DNA of 20,490 nt. It comes from Candidatus Paceibacter sp. (GTDB lineage Bacteria > Patescibacteriota > Minisyncoccia > Phycocordibacterales > JABAAK01). The position numbers and the translations under genes are program-made. The notes below the pieces were generated by a model. That model saw nothing but the letters and a program-made list of their open reading frames with translations, searched no databases and was not told the origin of the DNA. Below, in pieces: positions 14,040-20,490 of the stretch (positions within the stretch are counted from its first letter, which is position 1; each line of letters begins with the position of its first letter). The stretch is from NCBI GenBank assembly GCA_014238775.1, contig JABAAK010000049.1:1-20490 (forward strand), in the 5' to 3' direction.

Positions 14040-14384
14040 TTAAGATCTTATCTGTGCTTCTACAGAAACCCCGGCAGGTAAGTCTAGGTTTGAAAGTGCT
14101 TCTATAACTTGTTGTGATGGGTTTATAATATCAACAAATCTAGTGTGTATACGCATCTCAAACTGTTCTCTTGCGGTTTTAAATACAAACGACGCTCTGT
14201 TTACTGTGTATTTTTTGATTTTTGTTGGTAATGTTACTGGTCCTACTATCTCTACATTTAGTCTATTTCCAGTTTCTACAATTTGCTTTACTGACAAATC
14301 AAGAATACTTGGCTCATATGCTTGTACTCTAACTCGAAGTTTTGAATTTTCGGTTTTGTTTTTAGTAGCTTTACTCGTTGCCAT
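14040..14384 (-). CDS. rpsJ: 30S ribosomal protein S10 (uS10)
   Basis: 114 residues from the ATG at 14384. The core reads LRVRVQAYEPSILDLSVKQIV, VGPVTLPTKIKKYTVNRASFVFK, REQFEMRIHTRFVDI and EALSNLDLPAGVSVE, covering the whole family length with a short extra N-terminus. A TTG at 14387 just upstream is in frame, but the ATG is the more likely start. S10 is in the 30S head and also acts as NusE in antitermination. It follows tuf by 9 bases, joining the str and S10 operons. Confidence 0.97.
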   Translation of the reverse strand: MATSKATKNKTENSKLRVRVQAYEPSILDLSVKQIVETGNRLNVEIVGPVTLPTKIKKYTVNRASFVFKTAREQFEMRIHTRFVDIINPSQQVIEALSNLDLPAGVSVEAQIRS

Positions 14385-14393
14385 CAAAGTAAA

Positions 14394-15590
14394 TTATTTT
14401 GTGATTTTTACTACTACACCAGCTCCTACAGTTTTACCTCCTTCTCGAATAGCAAATCTTTGTTTTTCTTCCATAGCGATTGGCGCTACAAGTTTTACAT
14501 CTACATTGACTGTGTCTCCAGGCATAACCATCTCTGTTCCTGTTTTTAATACTACTTCACCTGTTACATCTGTTGTCCTAAAGTAAAATTGTGGTTTGTA
14601 TCCTTTCATAAAAGGAGTATGCCTTCCACCCTCTTCTTTTGATAGGACATAGATTTCCGCCTCAAATTCTGTGTGAGGTGTCACCGAACCTACAGCAGAC
14701 AAAACTTGTCCTCTTGTCATCTCTTCTTTCTTCTTTCCTCTAAGTAAGATGCCGGCATTGTCTCCAGCCATCCCTTCTTGAAGTTGTTTGTTAAACATCT
14801 CTATACCAGTAACTGTTGTTTTTGAAGTATCTTTTATACCTACTATCTCTACTTCCTCACCTACTTTTACCACACCTCTTTCAATCCTTCCTGTTACAAC
14901 TGTTCCACGTCCTTCAATAGAAAAGATGTCTTCTATAGGCATAAGAAACGGTTTTTCCATATCTCTTTTTGGCATTGGGAAATACTCGTCCATCTTGTCT
15001 ATTAACTCTACTATCTTTTTAGACCATTCTCCATCCACACTATCTTCTTCCAAAGCCTTTAGTGCTGAACCTCGAATGACAGGAGTCTTTGCTCCGTCAT
15101 AACCGTATTTGGTTAACAGTTCTCTAATTTCTTCTTCAACAAGCTCAACCATATCTTGGTCGTCTGTCATGTCACATTTGTTTATAAACACCATTATATT
15201 TGGTACACCAACTTGCCTCGCAAGTAAAACGTGTTCTCTTGTCTGTGGCATGGCTCCGTCTGTAGCTGACACAACTAAAATAGCTCCGTCCATTTGTGCT
15301 GCACCGGTTATCATGTTTTTAATATAATCTGCGTGACCAGGTGCATCAATCGCAGCGTAGTGTCTGTTTGGTGTTTCAAACTCAGAGTGAGCAATAGATA
15401 TGGTTATACCTCTCGCTTTTTCCTCTGGTGCTTTATCTAAGTCATCTACCTGTTTGCTCGTAGCTATATATCCGTTTCCTTTTTTACTTAAAACATTTAA
15501 GATAGCTGCAGTTAGTGTAGATTTACCGTTATCAACATGACCTATAGTTCCTACATTCATGTGTGGTTTGTTTCTGTCAAAGTCTGCCAT
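14394..15590 (-). CDS. tuf: Elongation factor Tu
   Basis: 398 residues, usual 394-400. It is a GTPase that delivers aminoacyl-tRNA. G1 reads GHVDNGKST (15-25), where nearly all EF-Tu have GHVDHGK[TS]: N21 replaces His. G3 is DAPGH (82-86) with the catalytic His86, G4 NKCD (137-140) and G5 GSAL (173-176). The effector region RGITI is intact. Domains II and III are complete, with [13 protein letters not shown] and the terminal [12 protein letters not shown]...[10 protein letters not shown]. Its own promoter and a leader of about 96 nt lie upstream. It is separated from fusA by an oppositely oriented gene. Confidence 0.98.
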   Translation of the reverse strand: MADFDRNKPHMNVGTIGHVDNGKSTLTAAILNVLSKKGNGYIATSKQVDDLDKAPEEKARGITISIAHSEFETPNRHYAAIDAPGHADYIKNMITGAAQMDGAILVVSATDGAMPQTREHVLLARQVGVPNIMVFINKCDMTDDQDMVELVEEEIRELLTKYGYDGAKTPVIRGSALKALEEDSVDGEWSKKIVELIDKMDEYFPMPKRDMEKPFLMPIEDIFSIEGRGTVVTGRIERGVVKVGEEVEIVGIKDTSKTTVTGIEMFNKQLQEGMAGDNAGILLRGKKKEEMTRGQVLSAVGSVTPHTEFEAEIYVLSKEEGGRHTPFMKGYKPQFYFRTTDVTGEVVLKTGTEMVMPGDTVNVDVKLVAPIAMEEKQRFAIREGGKTVGAGVVVKITK

Positions 15591-15686
15591 AGTAATAATT
15601 ATTAAAATTTATAAATAAGGATTTGGTTTTAGACCAAAGAGCCTATAACATTTGCTGTGTTTGTTCTGTGACATATCACATAACAT
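15591..15686 (-). promoter_or_regulatory. tuf leader with two hairpins
   Basis: Predicted 5' leader of about 96 nt. It contains TGTGA-CATA/TATG-TCACA (15667-15680, 5 bp) and TTTGGT-5 nt-ACCAAA (15622-15638, 6 bp). The rest is A/U-rich up to the ATG, without a Shine-Dalgarno sequence. It may stabilise or regulate tuf mRNA; no known family is recognised. Confidence 0.35.
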
Positions 15687-15692
15687 AAAAAA

Positions 15693-15721
15693 AGAATAGC
15701 AAAAAACACCCTCTAGGTCAA
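15693..15721 (-). promoter_or_regulatory. Promoter of tuf
   Basis: On the minus strand TTGACC (15716-15721) and TATTCT (15693-15698) are 17 bp apart; transcription should start near 15686. The -35 box is inside the left arm of the inverted repeat at 15717-15747. It lets tuf and the S10 genes be transcribed apart from rpsL-rpsG-fusA. Confidence 0.65.
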
Positions 15722-15747
15722 GTTTTGTTATATTTAACAAACTTGAC
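15717..15747. repeat. 31-bp inverted repeat between divergent -35 boxes
   Basis: Left arm GTCAAGTTT-t-GTTA (15717-15730), centre TATT, right arm TAAC-AAACTTGAC (15735-15747): 13 paired bases with one extra T on the left. The outer ends of both arms form most of the -35 boxes of the tuf promoter (minus) and of the unknown-gene promoter (plus). It looks like an operator that could control both directions at once. Confidence 0.65.
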
Positions 15748-15771
15748 AAAACATTTTATATGGTGTATTAT
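15743..15771 (+). promoter_or_regulatory. Promoter of the unknown plus-strand gene
   Basis: Consensus TTGACA (15743-15748), a 17-bp spacer and TATTAT (15766-15771); an overlapping TATAAT sits at 15771-15776 but is too far. Initiation is expected near 15778, giving a leader of about 50 nt. Best -35 match in the window. Confidence 0.65.
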
Positions 15772-15828
15772 ATAATTAGAGCCGTAACGAACAGTAGGTA
15801 GTGTGGCAATGTTCAAAAAGATATAAAA

Positions 15829-16233
15829 ATGATGTATAATAATCCAATAGTCACTAGACTTAGCGAAATTAGAGGTGCTAACCGCACCGAAACATTTGGG
15901 GGTGGGGTGCTTGAAGCTGTTAGGATGGGATTCAAAAGAGAAAAAGCAGAAGAGCATGCCTTTGGTGTTAGAAAAGTAGAGTATATTAGAAGATCGGAAG
16001 AAGTGGAGAATACTCATTATCTTTTGACCTTAAAAAACAATGGTTCTGATCAAAAATTCAGATTTGCTGTAAAAGGCAAAGATGTAATTTTGTATAAGAA
16101 TTGGGACTCTATAAAATCCCAACACCAAGAGATGCTTATTTTGTTTTGTTTTTTTGTGTTTAACCACATTAAAAACAAAAAAAGCAAAGAGGAGGTTAAG
16201 ATCCACCTCAAAACTTTTAGCACAGCTGTTTAA
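15829..16233 (+). CDS. Unknown protein encoded antisense within the str operon
   Basis: 134 residues; I do not recognise a family. Residues 1-98 look like a small basic soluble domain: LSEIRGANRTETFGGGVLEAVR, a charged helix FKREKAEEHAFGVRKVEYIRR, then strand-like segments YLLTLKNN, KFRFAVKG and DVILYKNW. From about residue 103 a hydrophobic run MLILFCFFVF is followed by a lysine-rich tail; this part is low-complexity and less convincing. The gene is the only plus-strand gene between rpsL and rplT, lies between fusA and tuf, and has its own promoter upstream and strong terminators downstream. ATGATG start without a Shine-Dalgarno sequence. The stop lies inside a hairpin. Confidence 0.6.
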   Translation: MMYNNPIVTRLSEIRGANRTETFGGGVLEAVRMGFKREKAEEHAFGVRKVEYIRRSEEVENTHYLLTLKNNGSDQKFRFAVKGKDVILYKNWDSIKSQHQEMLILFCFFVFNHIKNKKSKEEVKIHLKTFSTAV

Positions 16234-16261
16234 TCTGTGCTCTAAGTCTAGAGGTTTTTTT
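16219..16261 (+). terminator. First terminator candidate after the unknown gene, with alternative folds
   Basis: Two overlapping stems: AGCACAG - 9 nt - CTGTGCT (16219-16241), spanning the stop codon, and CTCTA-AGTC-TAGAG (16240-16253) followed by G and seven T. The stems share two bases (16240-16241). The second has the form of a weak intrinsic terminator. A third small stem GAGGT-8 nt-ACCTC lies just upstream at 16192-16209. Confidence 0.5.
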
Positions 16262-16267
16262 ATAATG

Positions 16268-16300
16268 AGCAGCCGAGTCCATTGGGACAGCTGCTTTTTT
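16268..16300 (+). terminator. Intrinsic terminator of the unknown gene
   Basis: Nested hairpin AGCAGC-cga-GTCC-ATTG-GGAC-a-GCTGCT followed by T6 (the last stem T is the first of the run). It is the most GC-rich and best formed terminator in the window. The T-run overlaps the fusA stop codon on the other strand. On the minus strand the hairpin lacks a U-run, so it is called for the plus strand only. Confidence 0.8.
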
Positions 16301-18461
16301 ATTTGCCTGTGCGATTTTTTACTACCTCTTCTGCTATGTTTGTTGGTACCTCAGAGTAGTGTGAAAATTCCATAGTATTTGAACCCCTACCTGATGTCAT
16401 AGATCGTAGCGCTGTAGTATAACCAAAAATTTCTGACAGTGGTACAAGAGCTTTTAATACTTTCGCTTTTGATATATCTTCCATTTTTTCAATATGTCCT
16501 CTTCGGGAAGAAATGTCTCCGGACACATCTCCAACAAACTCTTCTGGAACTGTGACCTCAATTTTCATAACAGGTTCAAGTAATATGATTCCTGCTTTTT
16601 TTGTTGCTTCTTGAAAAGCTTGTGATGAAGCTATTTTAAATGCAATTTCTGAAGAATCAACATCGTGATAAGACCCGTCATATAGGTCCACAGAGACATC
16701 TACCATCGGATAAGATGCATAGACACCCCTCTGCATTGCATCAATTATTCCTTTTTCACAAGCGGGTATGTATTCCTGTGGTATCACCCCACCTTTTATG
16801 TTATTTATAAATTCAAACGATCCGTTATTTTTTATATTTTTCGGCAGTGCTTTTCGCTCTTCTTCTGTTAGTTTCTTGATCGGAGCAACTTTTATTTTTA
16901 CATGTCCATATTGACCTCTACCACCTGTTTGTTTTATATATTTTACTTCTGCCTCTGACGATCCTTTTATTGTTTCTCTATATGCTACTTGTGGTGTTCC
17001 TACATTTGCTTGTACACCAAACTCTCTTTTTAATCTGTCCACTATGATTTCAAGATGTAATTCTCCCATTCCAGCAATTTTAGTTTCCTCTGTCTCTTGG
17101 TCTGTTGTAACTTTAAAAGTCGGATCCTCGTTTGAAAGTTTGTGTAGCGAAATACCTAATTTTTCTTGGTCTGCTTTTGTCTTTGGTTCTATTCTCAGTT
17201 CTATAACTGGTTCTGGGAAAATTATTTTTGCCAACTCAATCGGGTTTTTTTCATCACAAAGGGTGTCTGATGTCTTTGCATCTTTCAGACCTATAACAGC
17301 ACATATCTCTCCAGAAAAAACTTTTTTAACTTCCTTCCTTTCATTCGCGTGTGGCAATACTACACGGCCTATTCTTTCTTTTGAACCAGTACGAGCGTTT
17401 AATACATATGTCCCTGCTTCTAAAATCCCAGAATATACACGACAATAAGACAACTGTCCTACAAAAGGGTCTGTTTGTAATTTAAATACCATAGCAGAAA
17501 AAGACTCATCATCAGATGGCTTTCTCTCAAGCTCTATATCTTCATCATCTGGATCTGTACCTTTGATAGGTGGTATATCTTTTGGCGATGGTAAATAATC
17601 AACAACAGCATCTAATAATATTTGTACACCTTTGTTTTTTAATGCTGATCCAGTAAACACCGGAAAAATTTTAGATTTTATCACACCTTCTCTTAATACT
17701 TTTTTAAGTGTTTCTACAGACAGGTCTTCGCCGTTTAAATATTTTTCTGCTATATCATCATCAAATTCAACTATTCGTTCAACGAGTATCTCTCTTTCTT
17801 TTTCTACTTCTGCTTTCATGTTTTCTGGTACATCACAAACTTCTATTTCTATTCCCATATCGCCGTTAAACTTATATCCTTTTCTTGTTAACAAATCCAC
17901 AACACCTTCGTGCTCTTCTTCTTCTCCTATTGGTAATTGCATTTTTACTGCATCTTTGTTTAATTTGTCTAATATACTTTGGAAAGAGTTTTTAAAGTTT
18001 GCCCCGGTTCTGTCTAGTTTGTTTATAAAAATTATTCTCGGAACATTATATTTATCTGCTTGTCTCCAAACTGTTTCTGATTGTGGTTCAACGCCAGCAA
18101 CTCCATCGAAAACAACAACCCCTCCATCTAAAACTTTTAGTGACCTCTCAACCTCTGCTGTGAAATCTACGTGTCCAGGGGTGTCTATGATGTTAAATCT
18201 ATATTTAGATTCCTCATCATTTTTATCTTTATCTGTTGGTGTCCAAAAACAAGTAGTCGCAGCACTTGTTATAGTTATCCCTTTTTCTTGTTCTTGCTCC
18301 ATCCAGTCCATCGTAGCCTCACCCTCATGTACTTCACCTATCTTGTGTGAAACCCCAGTATAAAAAAGTACCCTCTCTGTTGTTGTGGTTTTACCTGCGT
18401 CTATGTGAGCACATATGCCTATATTTCTTACTCGCTCTAATGGACAATCCCTTCCACTCAT
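16299..18461 (-). CDS. fusA: Elongation factor G
   Basis: 720 residues from the ATG at 18461; an upstream in-frame extension to 18557 lies inside rpsG and is rejected. EF-G drives translocation with GTP hydrolysis. The N-terminus is [29 protein letters not shown], with G2 [13 protein letters not shown]3 [17 protein letters not shown]4 NKLDR and G5 GSALKN. The later domains include [27 protein letters not shown] and the C-terminal [10 protein letters not shown] and [15 protein letters not shown]. It follows rpsG by one base (TAG T ATG). Length is slightly above the usual 690-700; no defects seen. Confidence 0.98.
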   Translation of the reverse strand: MSGRDCPLERVRNIGICAHIDAGKTTTTERVLFYTGVSHKIGEVHEGEATMDWMEQEQEKGITITSAATTCFWTPTDKDKNDEESKYRFNIIDTPGHVDFTAEVERSLKVLDGGVVVFDGVAGVEPQSETVWRQADKYNVPRIIFINKLDRTGANFKNSFQSILDKLNKDAVKMQLPIGEEEEHEGVVDLLTRKGYKFNGDMGIEIEVCDVPENMKAEVEKEREILVERIVEFDDDIAEKYLNGEDLSVETLKKVLREGVIKSKIFPVFTGSALKNKGVQILLDAVVDYLPSPKDIPPIKGTDPDDEDIELERKPSDDESFSAMVFKLQTDPFVGQLSYCRVYSGILEAGTYVLNARTGSKERIGRVVLPHANERKEVKKVFSGEICAVIGLKDAKTSDTLCDEKNPIELAKIIFPEPVIELRIEPKTKADQEKLGISLHKLSNEDPTFKVTTDQETEETKIAGMGELHLEIIVDRLKREFGVQANVGTPQVAYRETIKGSSEAEVKYIKQTGGRGQYGHVKIKVAPIKKLTEEERKALPKNIKNNGSFEFINNIKGGVIPQEYIPACEKGIIDAMQRGVYASYPMVDVSVDLYDGSYHDVDSSEIAFKIASSQAFQEATKKAGIILLEPVMKIEVTVPEEFVGDVSGDISSRRGHIEKMEDISKAKVLKALVPLSEIFGYTTALRSMTSGRGSNTMEFSHYSEVPTNIAEEVVKNRTGK

Positions 18462-18462
18462 A

Positions 18463-18930
18463 CTACCAGGCAAGATGAGCGAAGGCTTTGTTAGATTCAG
18501 CCATTTTGTGCATGTTTTCTTTCTTTGTAACTGCTTCGCCTTCGTTAGCAGCGGCATTTATTAATTCTTGTGACAATACCTCCGATATAGGTTTTCCTTT
18601 TTTTGATTTTGAAGATGCTAAAATCCAACGAAAAGCTAAAATTTGTCTCCTGTGGCCTGAAACCTCTCTTGGTATTTGGTAGTTTGCACCACCGACTCTT
18701 TTAGAACATATTTCCATCATCGGTCCCACATTTTGTATAGCAGACTCAAAGACAACAAGAGGGTCTTTTTTTGTTTTTTCTTTTACATTTTTAAAAGATT
18801 GATAAACGATATTTCTTGCTGTGTTTTTTTTACCGCGCTCCATGACATAGTTGATAAACTTCGCCACTCTCACAGAGTTATATTTTGAATCTGGTGCTAT
18901 TTTTATTTTATTTTTTACTGGCTTTCTCAT
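18463..18930 (-). CDS. rpsG: 30S ribosomal protein S7 (uS7)
   Basis: 155 residues, as expected. Motifs: [72 protein letters not shown] and [24 protein letters not shown]7 nucleates the 30S head and in E. coli represses the str operon from the rpsL-rpsG spacer; here that spacer is only 3 bases, so that control cannot work in the same way. The start context is AAAATG. Confidence 0.98.
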   Translation of the reverse strand: MRKPVKNKIKIAPDSKYNSVRVAKFINYVMERGKKNTARNIVYQSFKNVKEKTKKDPLVVFESAIQNVGPMMEICSKRVGGANYQIPREVSGHRRQILAFRWILASSKSKKGKPISEVLSQELINAAANEGEAVTKKENMHKMAESNKAFAHLAW

Positions 18931-18933
18931 TTT

Positions 18934-19350
18934 TTATTTTGTTTTCTTTGGCATCTTTGTTCCGTACCTACTCCTGCTTTTTTTTCTTCCTTCAACGGCA
19001 ACAGCATCTAATTTTCCGCGAACGATAGAATACCTAACTCCTATGTCTTTTGTTTTTCCGCCACGAAGAAGTACAACTGAGTGTTCTTGAAGAGTATGTC
19101 CTATGCCTGGGATATATGCTGTAACCTCTAATCCATTTGTTAATGTTACACGGGCAATTTTTCTAACAGCAGAGTTTGGTTTTTTAGGATTTGTTGTTGT
19201 CACTTTTGTACACACACCTCTTTTAAAAGGAGACATATACCTGGTAACTTTATTTGTCAAAGAATTGTATCCCCTTCTTAATGCTTGGGTCTTTGATTTT
19301 TTAGTTCTTTTTGTTCTTCCTTTTTTGACTAGTTGGTTTACTGTCGGCAT
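18934..19350 (-). CDS. rpsL: 30S ribosomal protein S12 (uS12)
   Basis: 138 residues, like the Gram-positive form with an extra 14 or so residues before KRGVC. Motifs: [38 protein letters not shown] (K56-K57 region intact), [20 protein letters not shown]. The conserved loop KDLPGVRY reads KDIGVRY (101-107), one residue shorter with the proline gone. This loop is near the decoding centre and its Asp is the methylthiolation site in E. coli. It heads the str operon. The spacer to the M50 gene is 51 nt. Confidence 0.97.
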   Translation of the reverse strand: MPTVNQLVKKGRTKRTKKSKTQALRRGYNSLTNKVTRYMSPFKRGVCTKVTTTNPKKPNSAVRKIARVTLTNGLEVTAYIPGIGHTLQEHSVVLLRGGKTKDIGVRYSIVRGKLDAVAVEGRKKSRSRYGTKMPKKTK

Positions 19351-19401
19351 AGTCTTAAACTAACACATAAAGAAATACTTAAGCAAGTACAAACAAACAG
19401 C

Positions 19402-20052
19402 TTAATGTAAAAGGGGGACACCAGAAAGCAATTCTGCAATCCAAAAAACAGTTCTAGCAAGTGGGGTTATTAGAAAATATAAAAATATGAAAACTACCAG
19501 AAACATTCCCAAATAACCTATTTTTCCAATTAAATTGGAAACTCTTTGGTCAAGTGCCATTTTTACTTTATATGGAGCGATGGATGCAAACATTCTGTAC
19601 CCATCCAGAGGCGGGATTGGTAGCAGATTAAAAGCCGCAAGAAACAAATTCACAGTCACTATAACAAGCACAAGAGCAGAAACGGCAGGTCCTAGAAAAT
19701 CTCCAAAAAATCTGTAAAACAATCCAAAAGTAACAGCTACTACAATATTTAAAAAGATTCCAGCAGAAACAACAAAAAATTCTGAGTATTTCCCTTTAAG
19801 GTTATACGGGTTGTATGGCACTGGTTTTGCCCATCCAAAAAGAAGACTGCTGCCAGTTACAATAAGTAAAAATGGAACAAGTAATGAACCTACAGGGTCT
19901 ATGTGCTTTATAGGATTTGGAGACAACCTTCCTGCATCTTTTGCTGTTGAATCGCCAAAAGAATATGCGGTATATCCGTGTGCAAGTTCGTGCAAAATAA
20001 CAGAAATTATAAGTATGACTATATATATAAGCATTTGATTATTATATATCAT
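19402..20052 (-). CDS. Site-2-protease-family membrane metalloprotease (M50)
   Basis: 216 residues, about five or six hydrophobic segments. The zinc motif HELAH is at 21-25 in the first membrane helix, and the third ligand is the Asp of LLPIPPLDGYRM (D150), which replaces the usual NPDG-like motif. The fold matches the compact M50 group without PDZ or CBS domains (YwhC/YdiL type, from memory). Such proteases cleave within the membrane; the substrate is unknown. A second in-frame Met at residue 7 precedes the hydrophobic part. It lies upstream of rpsL in the same direction and may be cotranscribed with it. Confidence 0.9.
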   Translation of the reverse strand: MIYNNQMLIYIVILIISVILHELAHGYTAYSFGDSTAKDAGRLSPNPIKHIDPVGSLLVPFLLIVTGSSLLFGWAKPVPYNPYNLKGKYSEFFVVSAGIFLNIVVAVTFGLFYRFFGDFLGPAVSALVLVIVTVNLFLAAFNLLPIPPLDGYRMFASIAPYKVKMALDQRVSNLIGKIGYLGMFLVVFIFLYFLITPLARTVFWIAELLSGVPLLH

Positions 20053-20104
20053 TTTAAAAAAATCTGCTGTCTATAGAAATCGAGAAAAAACACAGATCTC
20101 TTGT

Positions 20105-20133
20105 TTGAAAAGTTTTTTTGTGTGTGTTATTAT
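20105..20133 (+). promoter_or_regulatory. Promoter of rpmB, nearly leaderless
   Basis: TTGAAA (20105-20110), 17-bp spacer, TATTAT (20128-20133). The rpmB ATG is at 20143, so the usual start site near 20140 would leave only about 3 nt of leader. Confidence 0.6.
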
Positions 20134-20142
20134 CAATACATT

Positions 20143-20385
20143 ATGAGAAAATGTCCAATCACTGGAAAATGTCCAACAGTAGGTAGAAGTTATAGCAACA
20201 AAACTCGTGCCACAAAGTTTAACCCAACAACTGGTGTTGTAAGGAGACCAAACCTACAAACCAAAAAAATTTTTGTTGAAGAATTAGATAAAAAAATCAA
20301 AGTTAAAGCATCCACCAAAGCATTTAGAGAAATGAAAAAAAACGGAGTACAGAAAACACTAAAAACATCTGGTCTAATCAAATAA
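20143..20385 (+). CDS. rpmB: 50S ribosomal protein L28 (bL28)
   Basis: 80 residues from the ATG at 20143. The open frame continues upstream to a TTG at 20101, but that stretch carries the promoter. It opens MRKCPITGKCPTVGRSYSN, then TRATKFNPTTGVVRRPNLQTKKIFV and ends with VKASTKAFREMKKNG, matching L28 throughout. Two cysteines are in CPITGKC, which fits only half of a zinc ribbon. L28 binds late at the 50S near the E site. It is divergent from the M50 gene with 90 nt between. Confidence 0.96.
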   Translation: MRKCPITGKCPTVGRSYSNKTRATKFNPTTGVVRRPNLQTKKIFVEELDKKIKVKASTKAFREMKKNGVQKTLKTSGLIK

Positions 20386-20387
20386 AT

Positions 20388-20417
20388 TTGACTTTAAATC
20401 TTTTTGTTTTTTATCAA
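20388..20417 (+). promoter_or_regulatory. Possible promoter of the last gene
   Basis: TTGACT (20388-20393), 18-bp spacer, TATCAA (20412-20417), directly after the rpmB stop. Initiation would fall near 20424, 5 nt before the next ATG. The -10 match is only 4 of 6. Confidence 0.35.
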
Positions 20418-20428
20418 GAAAATAGACT

Positions 20429-20490
20429 ATGAATATAATTAAATTAATAGAAACAGAACCTTCCTTTTATCTTTTTAAAACAGCGTGGAA
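20429..20490 (+). CDS. Start of an unknown gene, cut by the window edge
   Basis: ATG at 20429 opens a frame of 20 codons (MNIIKLIETEP then SFYLFKTAW) that reaches the window end without a stop. It has the T-before-ATG context seen at most other starts and a possible promoter just upstream. Too short to name. The beginning could be amphipathic or membrane-associated; nothing more can be said. Confidence 0.4.
   Translation, partial: MNIIKLIETEPSFYLFKTAW

Noticed and set aside
15718..16017. Minus-strand open frame opposite the unknown gene
   Set aside because: It covers both promoters and the inverted repeat and its protein is F/S/H-rich without domain pattern; the plus-strand frame has a promoter and terminator that fit.
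17632..18363. 243-codon plus-strand open frame inside fusA
   Set aside because: Entirely antisense to EF-G; serine/threonine-rich composition is the mirror of the EF-G codons. No sign of its own signals.
18462..18557. Upstream extension of fusA into rpsG
   Set aside because: Would overlap rpsG by 95 nt and adds residues unlike EF-G; the ATG at 18461 gives the normal N-terminus one base after the rpsG stop.
19351..19401. Promoter for rpsL
   Set aside because: TTGTAC-17-TATGTG and other pairs match the consensus only 3 of 6 per box; too weak to call.
20053..20104. Promoter for the M50 gene
   Set aside because: A TATAGA box is present but no acceptable -35 sequence lies 16-18 bp upstream.

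Overview
The window is a ribosomal-protein super-cluster from a low-GC bacterium, most likely a member of the Candidate Phyla Radiation (Patescibacteria). The reasons are the gene order, the absence of rpmD (L30) between rpsE and rplO, the short zinc-free S14, the compact 1-20 nt gene junctions, A/T-rich codons and small, slightly aberrant housekeeping proteins. A finer placement (for example Parcubacteria-like) is only a guess. UGA acts as a stop (end of rplD), so the code is the standard bacterial one and not the UGA=Gly code of Gracilibacteria/SR1.

Layout. 1-606 (+): the last 20 codons of infC, then rpmI (L35) and rplT (L20). This run converges on the main minus-strand block. Read in its direction of transcription (high to low coordinates), the block runs: M50 membrane protease, rpsL, rpsG, fusA, [a plus-strand unknown gene], tuf, rpsJ, rplC, rplD, rplW, rplB, rpsS, rplV, rpsC, rplP, rpmC, rpsQ, rplN, rplX, rplE, [282-nt gap], rpsN, rpsH, rplF, rplR, rpsE, rplO, secY, two tandem adenylate-kinase-like genes, map, ndk and a small membrane protein. 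This is the str, S10 and spc operons joined end to end. The alpha-operon genes (infA, rpmJ, rpsM, rpsK, rpsD, rpoA, rplQ) do not follow map. At the right edge rpmB (L28) and the start of an unknown gene run on the plus strand.

Function. Almost everything serves translation: 30S and 50S proteins, EF-G and EF-Tu, plus SecY for export, methionine aminopeptidase for N-terminal processing, and nucleotide kinases for NMP/NDP supply.

Most interesting non-coding structure: (1) divergent promoters for tuf and for an antisense-oriented unknown gene flank a 31-bp inverted repeat that contains both -35 boxes; (2) the gap inside the spc operon holds a perfect 28-bp palindrome, an internal promoter and a leader RNA that can fold into a closed stem enclosing two hairpins upstream of rpsN; (3) no gene start shows a Shine-Dalgarno sequence, 26 of 36 starts have T directly before ATG (11 are exactly AATATG), and three promoters imply leaderless or nearly leaderless mRNAs. 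I saw no mobile element, CRISPR array, tRNA or rRNA. All function calls are from reading the sequence; no database search was run.
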